Source: Gammaproteobacteria bacterium (GTDB lineage Bacteria; Pseudomonadota; Gammaproteobacteria; Xanthomonadales; Wenzhouxiangellaceae). From it: a DNA stretch of 64,000 nt. A model generated the notes under the pieces. It was not told the origin of the DNA. It saw only the letters and a list, made by a program, of their open reading frames with translations, and did not search any database. The DNA lies in NCBI GenBank assembly GCA_021772975.1, contig JAJFKY010000001.1:268911-332910 (forward strand), given 5' to 3'. Within the stretch, counting starts at the first letter, position 1; every line of letters begins with the position of its first letter. Below are positions 55,043 through 62,872 of the stretch, in pieces. Position numbers and translations under genes: made by a program.

Positions 55043-56306
55043 CCGTTACCTCCTCCAATTGCGTACGAACCTGATGATGACCCACGAGTTCTGTGAGGAT
55101 CGAATAATTACCGAGTTCTTTGCGAATTCGACCCGCAATGATGCTTGCGTCTATTCCGAGAGCCTTGGCATCCAGCTGAACGGCCTCTTTTGAAAGTGCA
55201 AAACGTGATAGGCACTTATCCCAAATATCTTTAGGGATCAAACTATTAAGGGCGAAGTGATCAGCCTCTAGTTCAACCTTATCATTAGCCGCAGTTCCTT
55301 CATCATCAAAGAAATCGTATCGAAGCCCGTCGAAGAGGTGTAAAAAAACATGCCCGAGTTCGTGAAACAGCACAAACCAGAAGTTGTCTAAGCGGTCGTG
55401 ACGTAGAGTCATGCCGATTATGGGATGCCCAGATTCACTAAGCATCGCTGCGCCGTCGAGAAAAGTACCCGGAAAATGCTCTTCTGTAACCAACACGAGT
55501 CCCTTACTTGCGAGAAGATCACGAGCGTGTTTTGGGCCATCAGTTCTACGTGTCAACGCTATTAACTCGGGCAGCCAGCGATCATCAAGGCTGAAGGCCG
55601 GAAACTTGTTTCGGGCTACTTTATCGCGCGCGCGCTCAAGAACGCGTGCTTGCCAAGCTAGCAAAGCATATTCATTCGGTAGTGTAGTACCACGCATCTT
55701 CTTTCGATGTAAAGCTGTTACAAATTGGGGTCCAGCAGCCTCTAAAAAATACGCTTTAGCACACTCAACAAGATCGGCGCCAGTAGGCACATCAAACCAT
55801 CGGCGCTTAGCCATCTCGCGAGCGGGCAACTGCTGCCAGATAATATCGTCAACATCAGTCCATGAAAACACAGCGCCCTGTTGATTTGCCTCTGCTGCAA
55901 AAAGCCCCGTCGTATGAACATTGAGAATTTTCGAGATTTCGATCAGACGAGCTAGACTAGCGCCCATATAGCCCGACGCTTCATAGCGCTGAATTTGCTG
56001 AGGCTTCAGATTAAGGCTATTCGCGAGATCTGTTTGACTCATTCCGGAAGCAATGCGAGCTTGGATTAAGATGTTTGGCAAAGCATTCAATGAATAAGAC
56101 TTTGCAAAGGTGATTTCACCAGCCTTGAGTAGCTCATATTGCGAAATCTCGGCTTCTAGTTCAGCAATCTGGCTTTTCAAACCCTCAATCTCAAAATCAT
56201 GAACCCAATTATCATCAGAAGATTGTGCCTCTGTAGCCACTAATGCAGCTTTAAGTTTATCTAACTCGCTGCTAGAGATACCATATTGTTTGTCTGTGTT
56301 GATCAT
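55029..56306 (-). CDS. XRE-ImmA/IrrE family metallopeptidase
   Basis: A 425-residue protein: N-terminal coiled-coil-like segment (residues about 10-62), an XRE helix-turn-helix (LIQARIASGMSQTDLANSLNLKPQQIQRYEASG, about 78-112), a central linker, then the zinc protease domain with H315-E-L-G-H319 in LFHELGHVFLHL and third ligand Glu347 in ELEADHFA. ImmA/IrrE enzymes cut repressors in response to DNA damage or phage signals. Here sensor, DNA-binding and protease parts are in one chain. It lies 8 bp after the nucleotidyltransferase-like gene and overlaps the beta-protein gene. Confidence 0.88.
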   Translation of the reverse strand: MINTDKQYGISSSELDKLKAALVATEAQSSDDNWVHDFEIEGLKSQIAELEAEISQYELLKAGEITFAKSYSLNALPNILIQARIASGMSQTDLANSLNLKPQQIQRYEASGYMGASLARLIEISKILNVHTTGLFAAEANQQGAVFSWTDVDDIIWQQLPAREMAKRRWFDVPTGADLVECAKAYFLEAAGPQFVTALHRKKMRGTTLPNEYALLAWQARVLERARDKVARNKFPAFSLDDRWLPELIALTRRTDGPKHARDLLASKGLVLVTEEHFPGTFLDGAAMLSESGHPIIGMTLRHDRLDNFWFVLFHELGHVFLHLFDGLRYDFFDDEGTAANDKVELEADHFALNSLIPKDIWDKCLSRFALSKEAVQLDAKALGIDASIIAGRIRKELGNYSILTELVGHHQVRTQLEEVTDDPE

Positions 56307-56314
56307 AGCGTCAC

Positions 56315-56782
56315 TTATGTTTGGAGCATTGGATCGTTAACTAAATCGATTAGAATGATCCCTTTCTGAAGGCCTGTGAATTTCTCGAGTTGGAAGAAGT
56401 CCACGAAGGTTCGCCCTTGCGCATCTGCCTTAGTCGTGGACGGAAAAAACTCACCGCCGTATTTGGCCTTTTGCGCTGCACGGCGATTCGAGAAATCTGA
56501 GAACACAGGATCCAAGAGCTTATGGTTAACCTTATGCGGGTTCCAACAAGCGTCATAGTCTCCTGGTTGGGGCTTTTTAGTTACGAAGCTACCGTCAAGA
56601 TATAGCTGGCTACATCCCGCGTTTACAAGGTTATTAGAGGCTCTGATAAGGCCATCAAATAGATCACGGCGACATTCATTTGATGCAAATCTATTCCTTA
56701 CAGATAGTAGGTCTGCTTGGTGTATACCTGCTGGCAAAACTGGCCAAGGTGCGCCAGGTAGCTGAATAAAGCGTGGCATCAT
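56315..56782 (-). CDS. DUF6932 nucleotidyltransferase-like protein
   Basis: A 155-residue protein starting MMPRFIQLPGAPWPVLPAGIH. The segment LYLDGSFVTKKPQPGDYDACW has the G-S-x-x..D-x-D layout of minimal nucleotidyltransferases, as in DUF6932. It resembles MNT-type antitoxin or toxin-modifying enzymes but has no HEPN partner here. Start at 56782 (second Met pair); upstream residues lie in a region of inverted repeats that probably forms the operon promoter. First gene of the three-gene minus-strand operon. Confidence 0.75.
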   Translation of the reverse strand: MMPRFIQLPGAPWPVLPAGIHQADLLSVRNRFASNECRRDLFDGLIRASNNLVNAGCSQLYLDGSFVTKKPQPGDYDACWNPHKVNHKLLDPVFSDFSNRRAAQKAKYGGEFFPSTTKADAQGRTFVDFFQLEKFTGLQKGIILIDLVNDPMLQT

Positions 56783-56785
56783 ATT

Positions 56786-56820
56786 TACAACTATATTGTT
56801 GTAGCAATGTGTTGTCAACA
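56786..56820. promoter_or_regulatory. Two GTTG/CAAC inverted repeats, probable operator of the cassette
   Basis: TACAAC-TATATT-GTTGTA (56786-56803) and TGTTG-T-CAACA (56810-56820), directly before the nucleotidyltransferase-like gene. They share the GTTG/CAAC core and are candidate binding sites for the cassette's XRE domain. Confidence 0.55.
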
Positions 56821-56956
56821 CCTTGCCGCCATCAGCCTTTATAGTTACTTGAAAAGCTTTTGAACACTAACTTTAATGAGTGTACATATAAAACTCTCAT
56901 GCAATCTTTACCCGCCTTGTTCACAGACGCAGCCTGACGATAATACACTGCAAAAT

Positions 56957-57094
56957 ATGATTGCTAGCGCAACCCTGTACAGCATCGGTTATGCAACCAA
57001 ACCCATCGAAGTGTTTCTGGCACAGCTAAAGCAATGCCGCCTGACAGTAATCGACACCCATGATTTATCCGTTTCTGATCAGTTCACAATGTAG
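56957..57094 (+). pseudogene. 5' fragment of a DUF488 gene
   Basis: The first 28 codons (56957-57040) match the start of the intact DUF488 gene at 59011 (LYSIGYATKPIEVFLAQLKQ) with 8 differences in 84 bases, six of them synonymous. After codon 28 the sequence is unrelated and stops at 57094. The fragment and the intact gene flank hipBA as direct repeats. Confidence 0.8.
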
Positions 57095-57132
57095 CATTTC
57101 GAAACTCTATACCGCTTCTATTATATGTTGAT

Positions 57133-57179
57133 TATATACTTGAAAGCGTATATACTAGAATTAAACGTATACGCGTATA
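57133..57179 (+). promoter_or_regulatory. HipB-type operators in the hipBA promoter
   Basis: TATATAC-N8-GTATATA (57133-57154) has exactly the spacing of the E. coli HipB site (TATCC-N8-GGATA). A second, 12-bp palindrome TATACGCGTATA lies at 57168-57179. Both sit 20-65 bp before the hipB start, in an AT-rich promoter. Confidence 0.75.
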
Positions 57180-57197
57180 ATATGACTTCGGCTACCT

Positions 57198-57449
57198 ATG
57201 CAACAGCTTGCCAGAAACACCCATCAGATCGGCGCTGCAATCCGTCGTAATCGCCGTAACCAGAAACTGACCCAGACAGAACTCGGTCAAAAAACCAGCC
57301 TGCGTCAGGCAACCATATCCCGCCTGGAAAACGGCGAGCCAGCGGTACAGCTGCAAACCTTGGTGGATGTTCTTGCCGCCTTGAATCTGGAACTGGTCAT
57401 CCAGCAGCGGACCACGGATTCTGATAACAGGTTTGAGGACATCTTCTAA
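57198..57449 (+). CDS. hipB: HipB antitoxin, XRE-type repressor
   Basis: An 83-residue protein with an XRE helix-turn-helix (IGAAIRRNRRNQKLTQTELGQKTSLRQATISRLENG) and the C-terminal LQTLVDVLAALNLELVIQQR strand typical of HipB. It should neutralise HipA and repress the operon by binding the palindromes just upstream. Its stop overlaps the hipA start (TAATG). Confidence 0.9.
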   Translation: MQQLARNTHQIGAAIRRNRRNQKLTQTELGQKTSLRQATISRLENGEPAVQLQTLVDVLAALNLELVIQQRTTDSDNRFEDIF

Positions 57450-58753
57450 TGACGCGCAAGAAGACCTACACGCCGTTGTCGGTTTTCATCAACAGCCGCC
57501 TGGTAGGCCAGCTTGAGCGAAAAAGCAGCGGCGCCATTCACTTTCAATATGCAAAACAATGGCTGGATTGGGAGCATGCCATGCCGGTTTCGCTCTCACT
57601 GCCATTGCGCGAAGACCGTTACGCCGGCGCGCCGGTGATCGCCGTGTTCGACAACTTGTTACCTGATAATGCCGCTATCCGCACCAGGGCCGCGCAGCAA
57701 GTCAACGCAGATGGCGATGACATGTATAGCCTGCTGGCCGCTATAGGTAAAGATTGCATCGGCGCCATGCAGTTTTTGCCGGCGGGTAAGCAGCCTGCAT
57801 CGCCCGGCGATATTGCGGTCAGAGCATTGTCCGAAAGTGACATCGCCGAAACCATCCGCAATCTTAATGCTTTGCCTTTAGGAATGAATACCGAAGAAGA
57901 TTTTCGCATTTCACTGACCGGTGCCCAACAAAAAACCGCCCTGTTATATTGGGATAGCTGCTGGCAACTCCCTCTGCACAGCACAGCGACAACGCATATC
58001 CTAAAGCCCCAGATTGGCATACGCGAAGGCGTCGATTTATCTCGGAGTGTTGAAAACGAATATTTGTGTATGACTATTGCGAAAGCCTGTGGTTTGCGGA
58101 CTGCTGATGTCGAAATACGTGATTTTGAAGACCAGCGCGTACTGGTTATCACCAGGTTTGACCGCCAGATCACCGCTGACAGGCGGATATTAAGACTACC
58201 CCAGGAAGATATCTGTCAGGCTCTTTCAATTCCACCGGAAAAAAAGTACGAGCGTGACGGCGGACCCGGTATCAGAGCCATTGCCGGTTTATTAAAAGCC
58301 AGTGATGAGCCTGAAAATGATCTGGTGTACCTTTTCAAGGCCCAAATACTTTTCTGGTTGCTGGGTGCGACTGATGGGCATGCCAAAAACTTCAGTCTTT
58401 TTCTGCTACCTGGTGGACGCTTTCGAATGACGCCACTGTACGACGTTATGTCTCTGCAGCCCAGCATTGATAATGGCAATCTAAGGCACGCGCAGTACAA
58501 AATGGCTATGAGCTTGGGCGATAACCGGCATTATCGGGTTAACGAAATCCTGCCCCGGCATTACCAGCAGACAGCTAAGCATTGTACGCTGGCCGCTGAT
58601 ACTCTGGAAAATATCTTCTCGGAAATCAGCGACAAACTTCCGGCTGCACTGGAAAAATCTCAAAACCAGCTCAGCAGTGATTTCCCCCCCGCGTTGGCTG
58701 ATTCGATCATCTCAGGGGCTAAAAAACGCCTTGCCAGAATCCGTCGACCTTAG
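57449..58753 (+). CDS. hipA: HipA serine/threonine kinase toxin
   Basis: A 434-residue HipA kinase. The N-terminal HipA_N domain (VFINSRLVGQLERKSSG, PVIAVFDNLLPDN) is followed by the ISLTGAQQKTALL segment with the autophosphorylated Ser, and the kinase motifs GATDGHAKNFSLFL (catalytic Asp/Asn) and PLYDVMSL (metal Asp). HipA phosphorylates glutamyl-tRNA synthetase in E. coli, halting translation. All critical residues are present, so it is probably active. Overlaps hipB by one base. Confidence 0.93.
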   Translation: MTRKKTYTPLSVFINSRLVGQLERKSSGAIHFQYAKQWLDWEHAMPVSLSLPLREDRYAGAPVIAVFDNLLPDNAAIRTRAAQQVNADGDDMYSLLAAIGKDCIGAMQFLPAGKQPASPGDIAVRALSESDIAETIRNLNALPLGMNTEEDFRISLTGAQQKTALLYWDSCWQLPLHSTATTHILKPQIGIREGVDLSRSVENEYLCMTIAKACGLRTADVEIRDFEDQRVLVITRFDRQITADRRILRLPQEDICQALSIPPEKKYERDGGPGIRAIAGLLKASDEPENDLVYLFKAQILFWLLGATDGHAKNFSLFLLPGGRFRMTPLYDVMSLQPSIDNGNLRHAQYKMAMSLGDNRHYRVNEILPRHYQQTAKHCTLAADTLENIFSEISDKLPAALEKSQNQLSSDFPPALADSIISGAKKRLARIRRP

Positions 58754-59010
58754 CACCAATAATCAAACACCGCTGACATGGCTGATATAAATAACAGGCT
58801 TATGACTATTTCAGGAAAACAACAGACACCATTTGTGCTGGAATAATGCCTCAGTCAGCAAACCGTAAAACACTTCATAACTACAACAACTTGTAAGCAA
58901 TCCTTACATGTTCGTTCAGTTTAGCCAATCGGAAAACGCGCTATCATTACAACTGCTCGCCCGATGCCACATAGTCACTCTATCCATCTGATTTCCTGCA
59001 CAATATAAGC

Positions 59011-59604
59011 ATGACTGCCAGCGCAACCCTCTACAGCATCGGCTACGCCACCAAACCCATCGAGGTGTTTCTGGCACAGCTAAAGCAATACCGCATCAAT
59101 GCGGTCGCCGATGTGCGTTCGGTGCCGTTCAGTAAAGTGTTTTTTGATTATCATCAGGATGCACTCAGGAATACCTTGCACGAAAACGGTATACGCTATG
59201 TTTTTCTGGGCCAGGAACTTGGTCCGCGCTCCAAAGACCCGGCCCATTACGATTCGAATCAGCAGATCAGGTTTGACCTGTTAAGCCAGTCCGAGCTGTT
59301 CCAAAGCGGCCTCAGCCGGCTTGAAAAAGGCTGGCGGAATGGTTGGGTAATCGCCTTGCTGTGTGCGGAAAAAGACCCTGTCGACTGCCATCGCAGTCTG
59401 CTGATTGGCCGTGCTCTGCAAACCCGGTTTCAGATTGATCTGCAGCACATCACGCATACCGGTGAACTGGAGTTGCAAAGTGACCTGGATAGCCGTCTGA
59501 CCAGAATGCACAACACCCACAACGATCTGTTCTGTTCAGCCGAGGAAAAAATTGAGCTGGCCTATGCGGCGCAGAATCGCTTGAAAGCCTATCGGAAGCA
59601 GTGA
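59011..59604 (+). CDS. DUF488 domain protein
   Basis: A 197-residue intact DUF488 protein: SIGYATKPIEVF at the start, VADVRSVPFSKVF, GIRYVFLGQELG, and the conserved VIALLCAEKDPVDCHRSLL near the C-terminus, with the Cys-Glu-x7-Cys-His-Arg cluster. Biochemical role unknown; the domain may bind metal or nucleotides. Its first 84 bases are duplicated at 56957, on the other side of hipBA. Confidence 0.88.
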   Translation: MTASATLYSIGYATKPIEVFLAQLKQYRINAVADVRSVPFSKVFFDYHQDALRNTLHENGIRYVFLGQELGPRSKDPAHYDSNQQIRFDLLSQSELFQSGLSRLEKGWRNGWVIALLCAEKDPVDCHRSLLIGRALQTRFQIDLQHITHTGELELQSDLDSRLTRMHNTHNDLFCSAEEKIELAYAAQNRLKAYRKQ

Positions 59605-59623
59605 TTACAGCCGCCGGCACTCA

Positions 59624-60982
59624 TTATTCGAACAGTGGAGTCAGCAGCGCGGCCAGGTTTTCGGCGGGTTTTTGTTTGACCAGTTGATTGCAGGCAGCGT
59701 GCAGTTCTTTTTGCGCCGACTTTTCCAGCGAGCTGATTTGCTCACTAAGCACCACCGCATTGACCTGCATGGCTTCGCGTACGGCGTGATTACGATGGCT
59801 GACCTGCTGATGTAAATAAATAAACCGGCCAATAACCACATAGGGAAAGTTTTTATTCTTGATGGGGCCGTAACAGGCTTCATAACCGCCCAGTGGCAGC
59901 CCTTTAATTTTCGCATCAACCAGTTTATTGGCGCCCAACCAGGCACTGCCAAAGCCCAGCAATCCACCACCAATGGTCCCCAGCATCAGGCTTTGACCGG
60001 CAACCATGGCATCGGCCGCGGCGCCGGCGGCCGCACCGGTAATCGCGCCAACGGTCGCCAGTTGCTGCTTGCTCAGCCCCCACATATACCACTGTTCACA
60101 ATCAAACAAATCCGGCGGCAAATTCAAGTCGTCTATTGACAGGCTGGTATGAAAATGGTCATAAACGGCGAACAACTCCTGGATGGATTGCCGTTCTCTG
60201 TTGCGCATCCAGTGCTGATAGGTTTTGGCGAGTACCGGTTGAATTTTTTCCGCCTGTGACTGACTGAGCACTTTCTGGCTGGTTTGATAAAGACACAGAT
60301 CTTCCAGCAGACGGGCCAGAATGACGGCGGATTTTTCCTTTTGCGCCAGGCGGCTGGCGATCAGATCTTCGGTGACCAGCCTGAGCGTTTTAGACCATTC
60401 GGGTTTCAGGTGCGCAAACGCGGACAGCAGTTCTATCTGCTTGTCAAAATCGGCCTGCATGGGGTTAAAAATGCGTACGGTTTTGAAGTACTGGGCCAAG
60501 GCGCTGCTCCAGGCTTCGACATGGGCTTCACTTTCGATGGGGTTAATCAGCGCCATGCTCGGCTGCCCGGTCCAGCGCAGAATTTCCATCTCCGCTTCGT
60601 ACTCGGCGCCATACGGGCGGGAGCCGTCAACAACATATAAAATGGCCGCGCCGTTGACCAGCGGCGTCAGTAACTGAATTTCATCGGGGAAGCGTTTTTG
60701 ACACTCTTTGTCCTGAATCAATGCTGCAACGGCACTGGCTCTCTGGTCCGCGCTGCGCGCATGCTGCTGCAACCAGCTCAGCACCTTGCCCGGTCTTTGG
60801 AAACCGGGTGTATCCACCAATTCGTACGCAGACCGTGTTGTTTTTACCGTAATGCTATCGGCCGACCGGGTGGTGCCGCTGCGCGGTGAAATGGCAATGG
60901 CATCATTTCTGGCGAGTGTGGAAACAATTGATGATTTGCCTTTGTTGGGGTGACCGACCACGGCAAAGGTTGCATGGGTCAT
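59624..60982 (-). CDS. GTPase with DUF3482 domain
   Basis: A 452-residue protein. The G domain has FAVVGHPNKGKSSIVSTLA (G1), GTTRSADS (G2), ELVDTPGFQ (G3) and a modified G4 in MALINPIESEA in place of NKxD. The C-terminal part includes small-residue-rich helices (GAITGAAAGAAADAMVAGQSLMLGTIGGGLLGFG) that may insert in the membrane, as in DUF3482 proteins. Start 60982 overlaps the stop of the DUF2868 gene (ATGA); the pair is conserved in Proteobacteria. Role unknown. Confidence 0.87.
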   Translation of the reverse strand: MTHATFAVVGHPNKGKSSIVSTLARNDAIAISPRSGTTRSADSITVKTTRSAYELVDTPGFQRPGKVLSWLQQHARSADQRASAVAALIQDKECQKRFPDEIQLLTPLVNGAAILYVVDGSRPYGAEYEAEMEILRWTGQPSMALINPIESEAHVEAWSSALAQYFKTVRIFNPMQADFDKQIELLSAFAHLKPEWSKTLRLVTEDLIASRLAQKEKSAVILARLLEDLCLYQTSQKVLSQSQAEKIQPVLAKTYQHWMRNRERQSIQELFAVYDHFHTSLSIDDLNLPPDLFDCEQWYMWGLSKQQLATVGAITGAAAGAAADAMVAGQSLMLGTIGGGLLGFGSAWLGANKLVDAKIKGLPLGGYEACYGPIKNKNFPYVVIGRFIYLHQQVSHRNHAVREAMQVNAVVLSEQISSLEKSAQKELHAACNQLVKQKPAENLAALLTPLFE

Positions 60983-62112
60983 GGCGGGTCCTCCGGCATC
61001 AGTTCCGCGGGCAGATAAACCTGCCATGCCGGCCGTTGATCAACAAAACGCTGCCATTCATGCAGGTGCTGAATGCGCACGGGAATCAGCGCATCATCCT
61101 GCCAGTCCAGCGGCCAGATAAAACCCTGACCGGTCTGTAAAAAGTCGGCCAGTTCACCCATGGGCGGCTCCCAGGCTTTGACCAATACCACCTGCCGGCC
61201 CTGCCAATGTTCGGCCATATGTTGTTCTTCTTTGCTGGCGAGTGGTCCGCCGTTCAGTAAATGCTCAGTGGACAGATTCAGAAAATGACAATCCGCCAGC
61301 AGCTTGAGATCCATATCAGCCCAGTTATTGACTGCGATGTTGTCCGGCAATGCTTGTACGACCGGCTGATATTGCTCAGGTGTATCGCCGGGCTCCGGCC
61401 ATGGCTGAATTTTCGTTGCTATTTTTTGCTCAAAATCATTTTTCAGTTTTGCGCCGAACAGCCAGGCAGTCACGACCAGCAGACAGGAGCGCAACAGCAC
61501 ACAGTAAAACAGCTGCACCGCCAGCACAAAGCGCCACCAGTAGCCATGCTGTTGCGCCGGCTGGCGAACTGTCTGCAGGCGTGAGTCCTGAGTGGCCTGC
61601 AATAATTCTACCGTCGGCTGCGCTTCCGTCCAGAAAAACCATGGTGTCGCTATGCTGTTAAGCAAAGGCTGCAAATCGGTCGCGCTGAGCAGCGTGCTGC
61701 GCCAGACAAAATTAATATCCGTAGCCAGCAGCAGGATAAAAAAGACCAGCAGGCTGGTCAGCGAAAACGCCAGCGCGGCCAGATGACTCTGGAAAAAAAG
61801 CCAGTACTTTTCCACCTGCAGTTGCCGGGTTTTGTTCAACAGCAAGCGCTTCTGGCTGGACCAGATCGGCAGCGCAACGATCAACCGGGCAAAGTTCAAT
61901 CCGCGGCCGGTCAGCAATGATAGGGTTGAAATAAGCAAACTGCCGACCGGCAGAAACAGATAAACCAGCAACAGATACAACAGGTTAACCCGCCCCTGCT
62001 GATCACCGGACAACGCCCCCCACGCCAAAACAGCACCCAGAGCCGCGCCCAATAAAACAATCGGCCAGGCAATCTGCAGCTTGATTTTTTGTGCGGGGAG
62101 TTGTGGTGGCAT
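60979..62112 (-). CDS. DUF2868 membrane protein
   Basis: A 377-residue inner-membrane protein with four or five helices in the N-terminal half (AWPIVLLGAALGAVLAWGAL, LLYLLLVYLFLPVGSLLIS) and the family stretch WFFWTEAQPTVELLQATQDSR. The C-terminal half is soluble and partly acidic. DUF2868 proteins accompany the DUF3482 GTPase; together they look like a membrane-associated GTPase system of unknown function. Overlaps the next gene by 4 bp. Confidence 0.85.
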   Translation of the reverse strand: MPPQLPAQKIKLQIAWPIVLLGAALGAVLAWGALSGDQQGRVNLLYLLLVYLFLPVGSLLISTLSLLTGRGLNFARLIVALPIWSSQKRLLLNKTRQLQVEKYWLFFQSHLAALAFSLTSLLVFFILLLATDINFVWRSTLLSATDLQPLLNSIATPWFFWTEAQPTVELLQATQDSRLQTVRQPAQQHGYWWRFVLAVQLFYCVLLRSCLLVVTAWLFGAKLKNDFEQKIATKIQPWPEPGDTPEQYQPVVQALPDNIAVNNWADMDLKLLADCHFLNLSTEHLLNGGPLASKEEQHMAEHWQGRQVVLVKAWEPPMGELADFLQTGQGFIWPLDWQDDALIPVRIQHLHEWQRFVDQRPAWQVYLPAELMPEDPP

Positions 62113-62477
62113 GCAGATCCTATAGTAGCAAACTTTTCAGCCACGGAACCTGGGTTAATGGGCCGTTGCTGAGCAAAACTTCTATCTAGAACAGATGATA
62201 CCTCTGTTAGGACTTGTTCACAGTATTGGTCAATAAAAAAATGATCACCTGGAAACTGAACTAATTCGCACCCCTGCGTCGACAAATCGCTCCACGATTC
62301 TAGGTGGTAAGGTGTTATGTCACGGTCATCTTCTCCACCAAATACCAATATCGGGAATGGCATACAGGTTTTCTTTGCTTGATAGGTGTCTGAAATCTTA
62401 AAATCTGCTCGCAACAAAGGTGTGACTAGCTCCATTAACACCTGATTTTCTAACAGTTCTTTGGGCGTACCATTCAT
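61911..62477 (-). pseudogene. Type II thioesterase, N-terminally truncated
   Basis: The frame from 62477 matches the C-terminal part of NRPS-associated type II thioesterases (NGTPKELLENQVLMELVTPLLRADF, FPILVFGGEDDRDITPYHLESW, ELVQFPGDHFFIDQ with the catalytic His). The N-terminal half, with the active-site GxSxG, is missing: a stop lies one codon upstream, and IS66 transposase sequence follows. The 3' end runs into the start of the DUF2868 gene. It should be non-functional. Confidence 0.8.
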
Positions 62478-62620
62478 TCAATCACAAACGGACGAATCGC
62501 GTTCTCAACTCAGTTGTTATCAATCGGATAGCGTCCGTCTTTCAGATAGCATATAAGTCGCGGCCGTTGTTGATCTAGGTAATGCAGTGCTTTGCCAAGT
62601 ATTACCTTACAATGGCTCAT
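62478..62620 (-). mobile_element. IS66 family transposase remnant
   Basis: Minus strand, from ATG 62620: ILGKALHYLDQQRPRLICYL, DGRYPIDNN, then a stop codon and VENAIRPFVIE. These match the C-terminal catalytic region of the IS66 TnpC transposase (LGKAL, DGR, the DNN-ENAIRPF motif). The usual Arg/Asn after NN is replaced by TGA. Only about 48 codons remain; no IS ends were identified. Confidence 0.8.
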
Positions 62621-62872
62621 GGCTTGGTTTCCTTATTTGATTCAGTGGTTTATCGTTAAACACATTTAATCAAACCCAAGGAAATCAGGCTTTTTCTTTT
62701 TTAATTCAACGGGACGGCAGTTATGATATTAGACAAAATTCTCATGTTTTTATATCACCCATTTAGATGATTCTTCAGAACCAAATGTTTAACGTCAGTG
62801 GCATTTACGGACCAAGCAGCATAAGATGAAAAATCTTAGCCAAGATGTGGTACTAATGAGACAGAACGGTCA

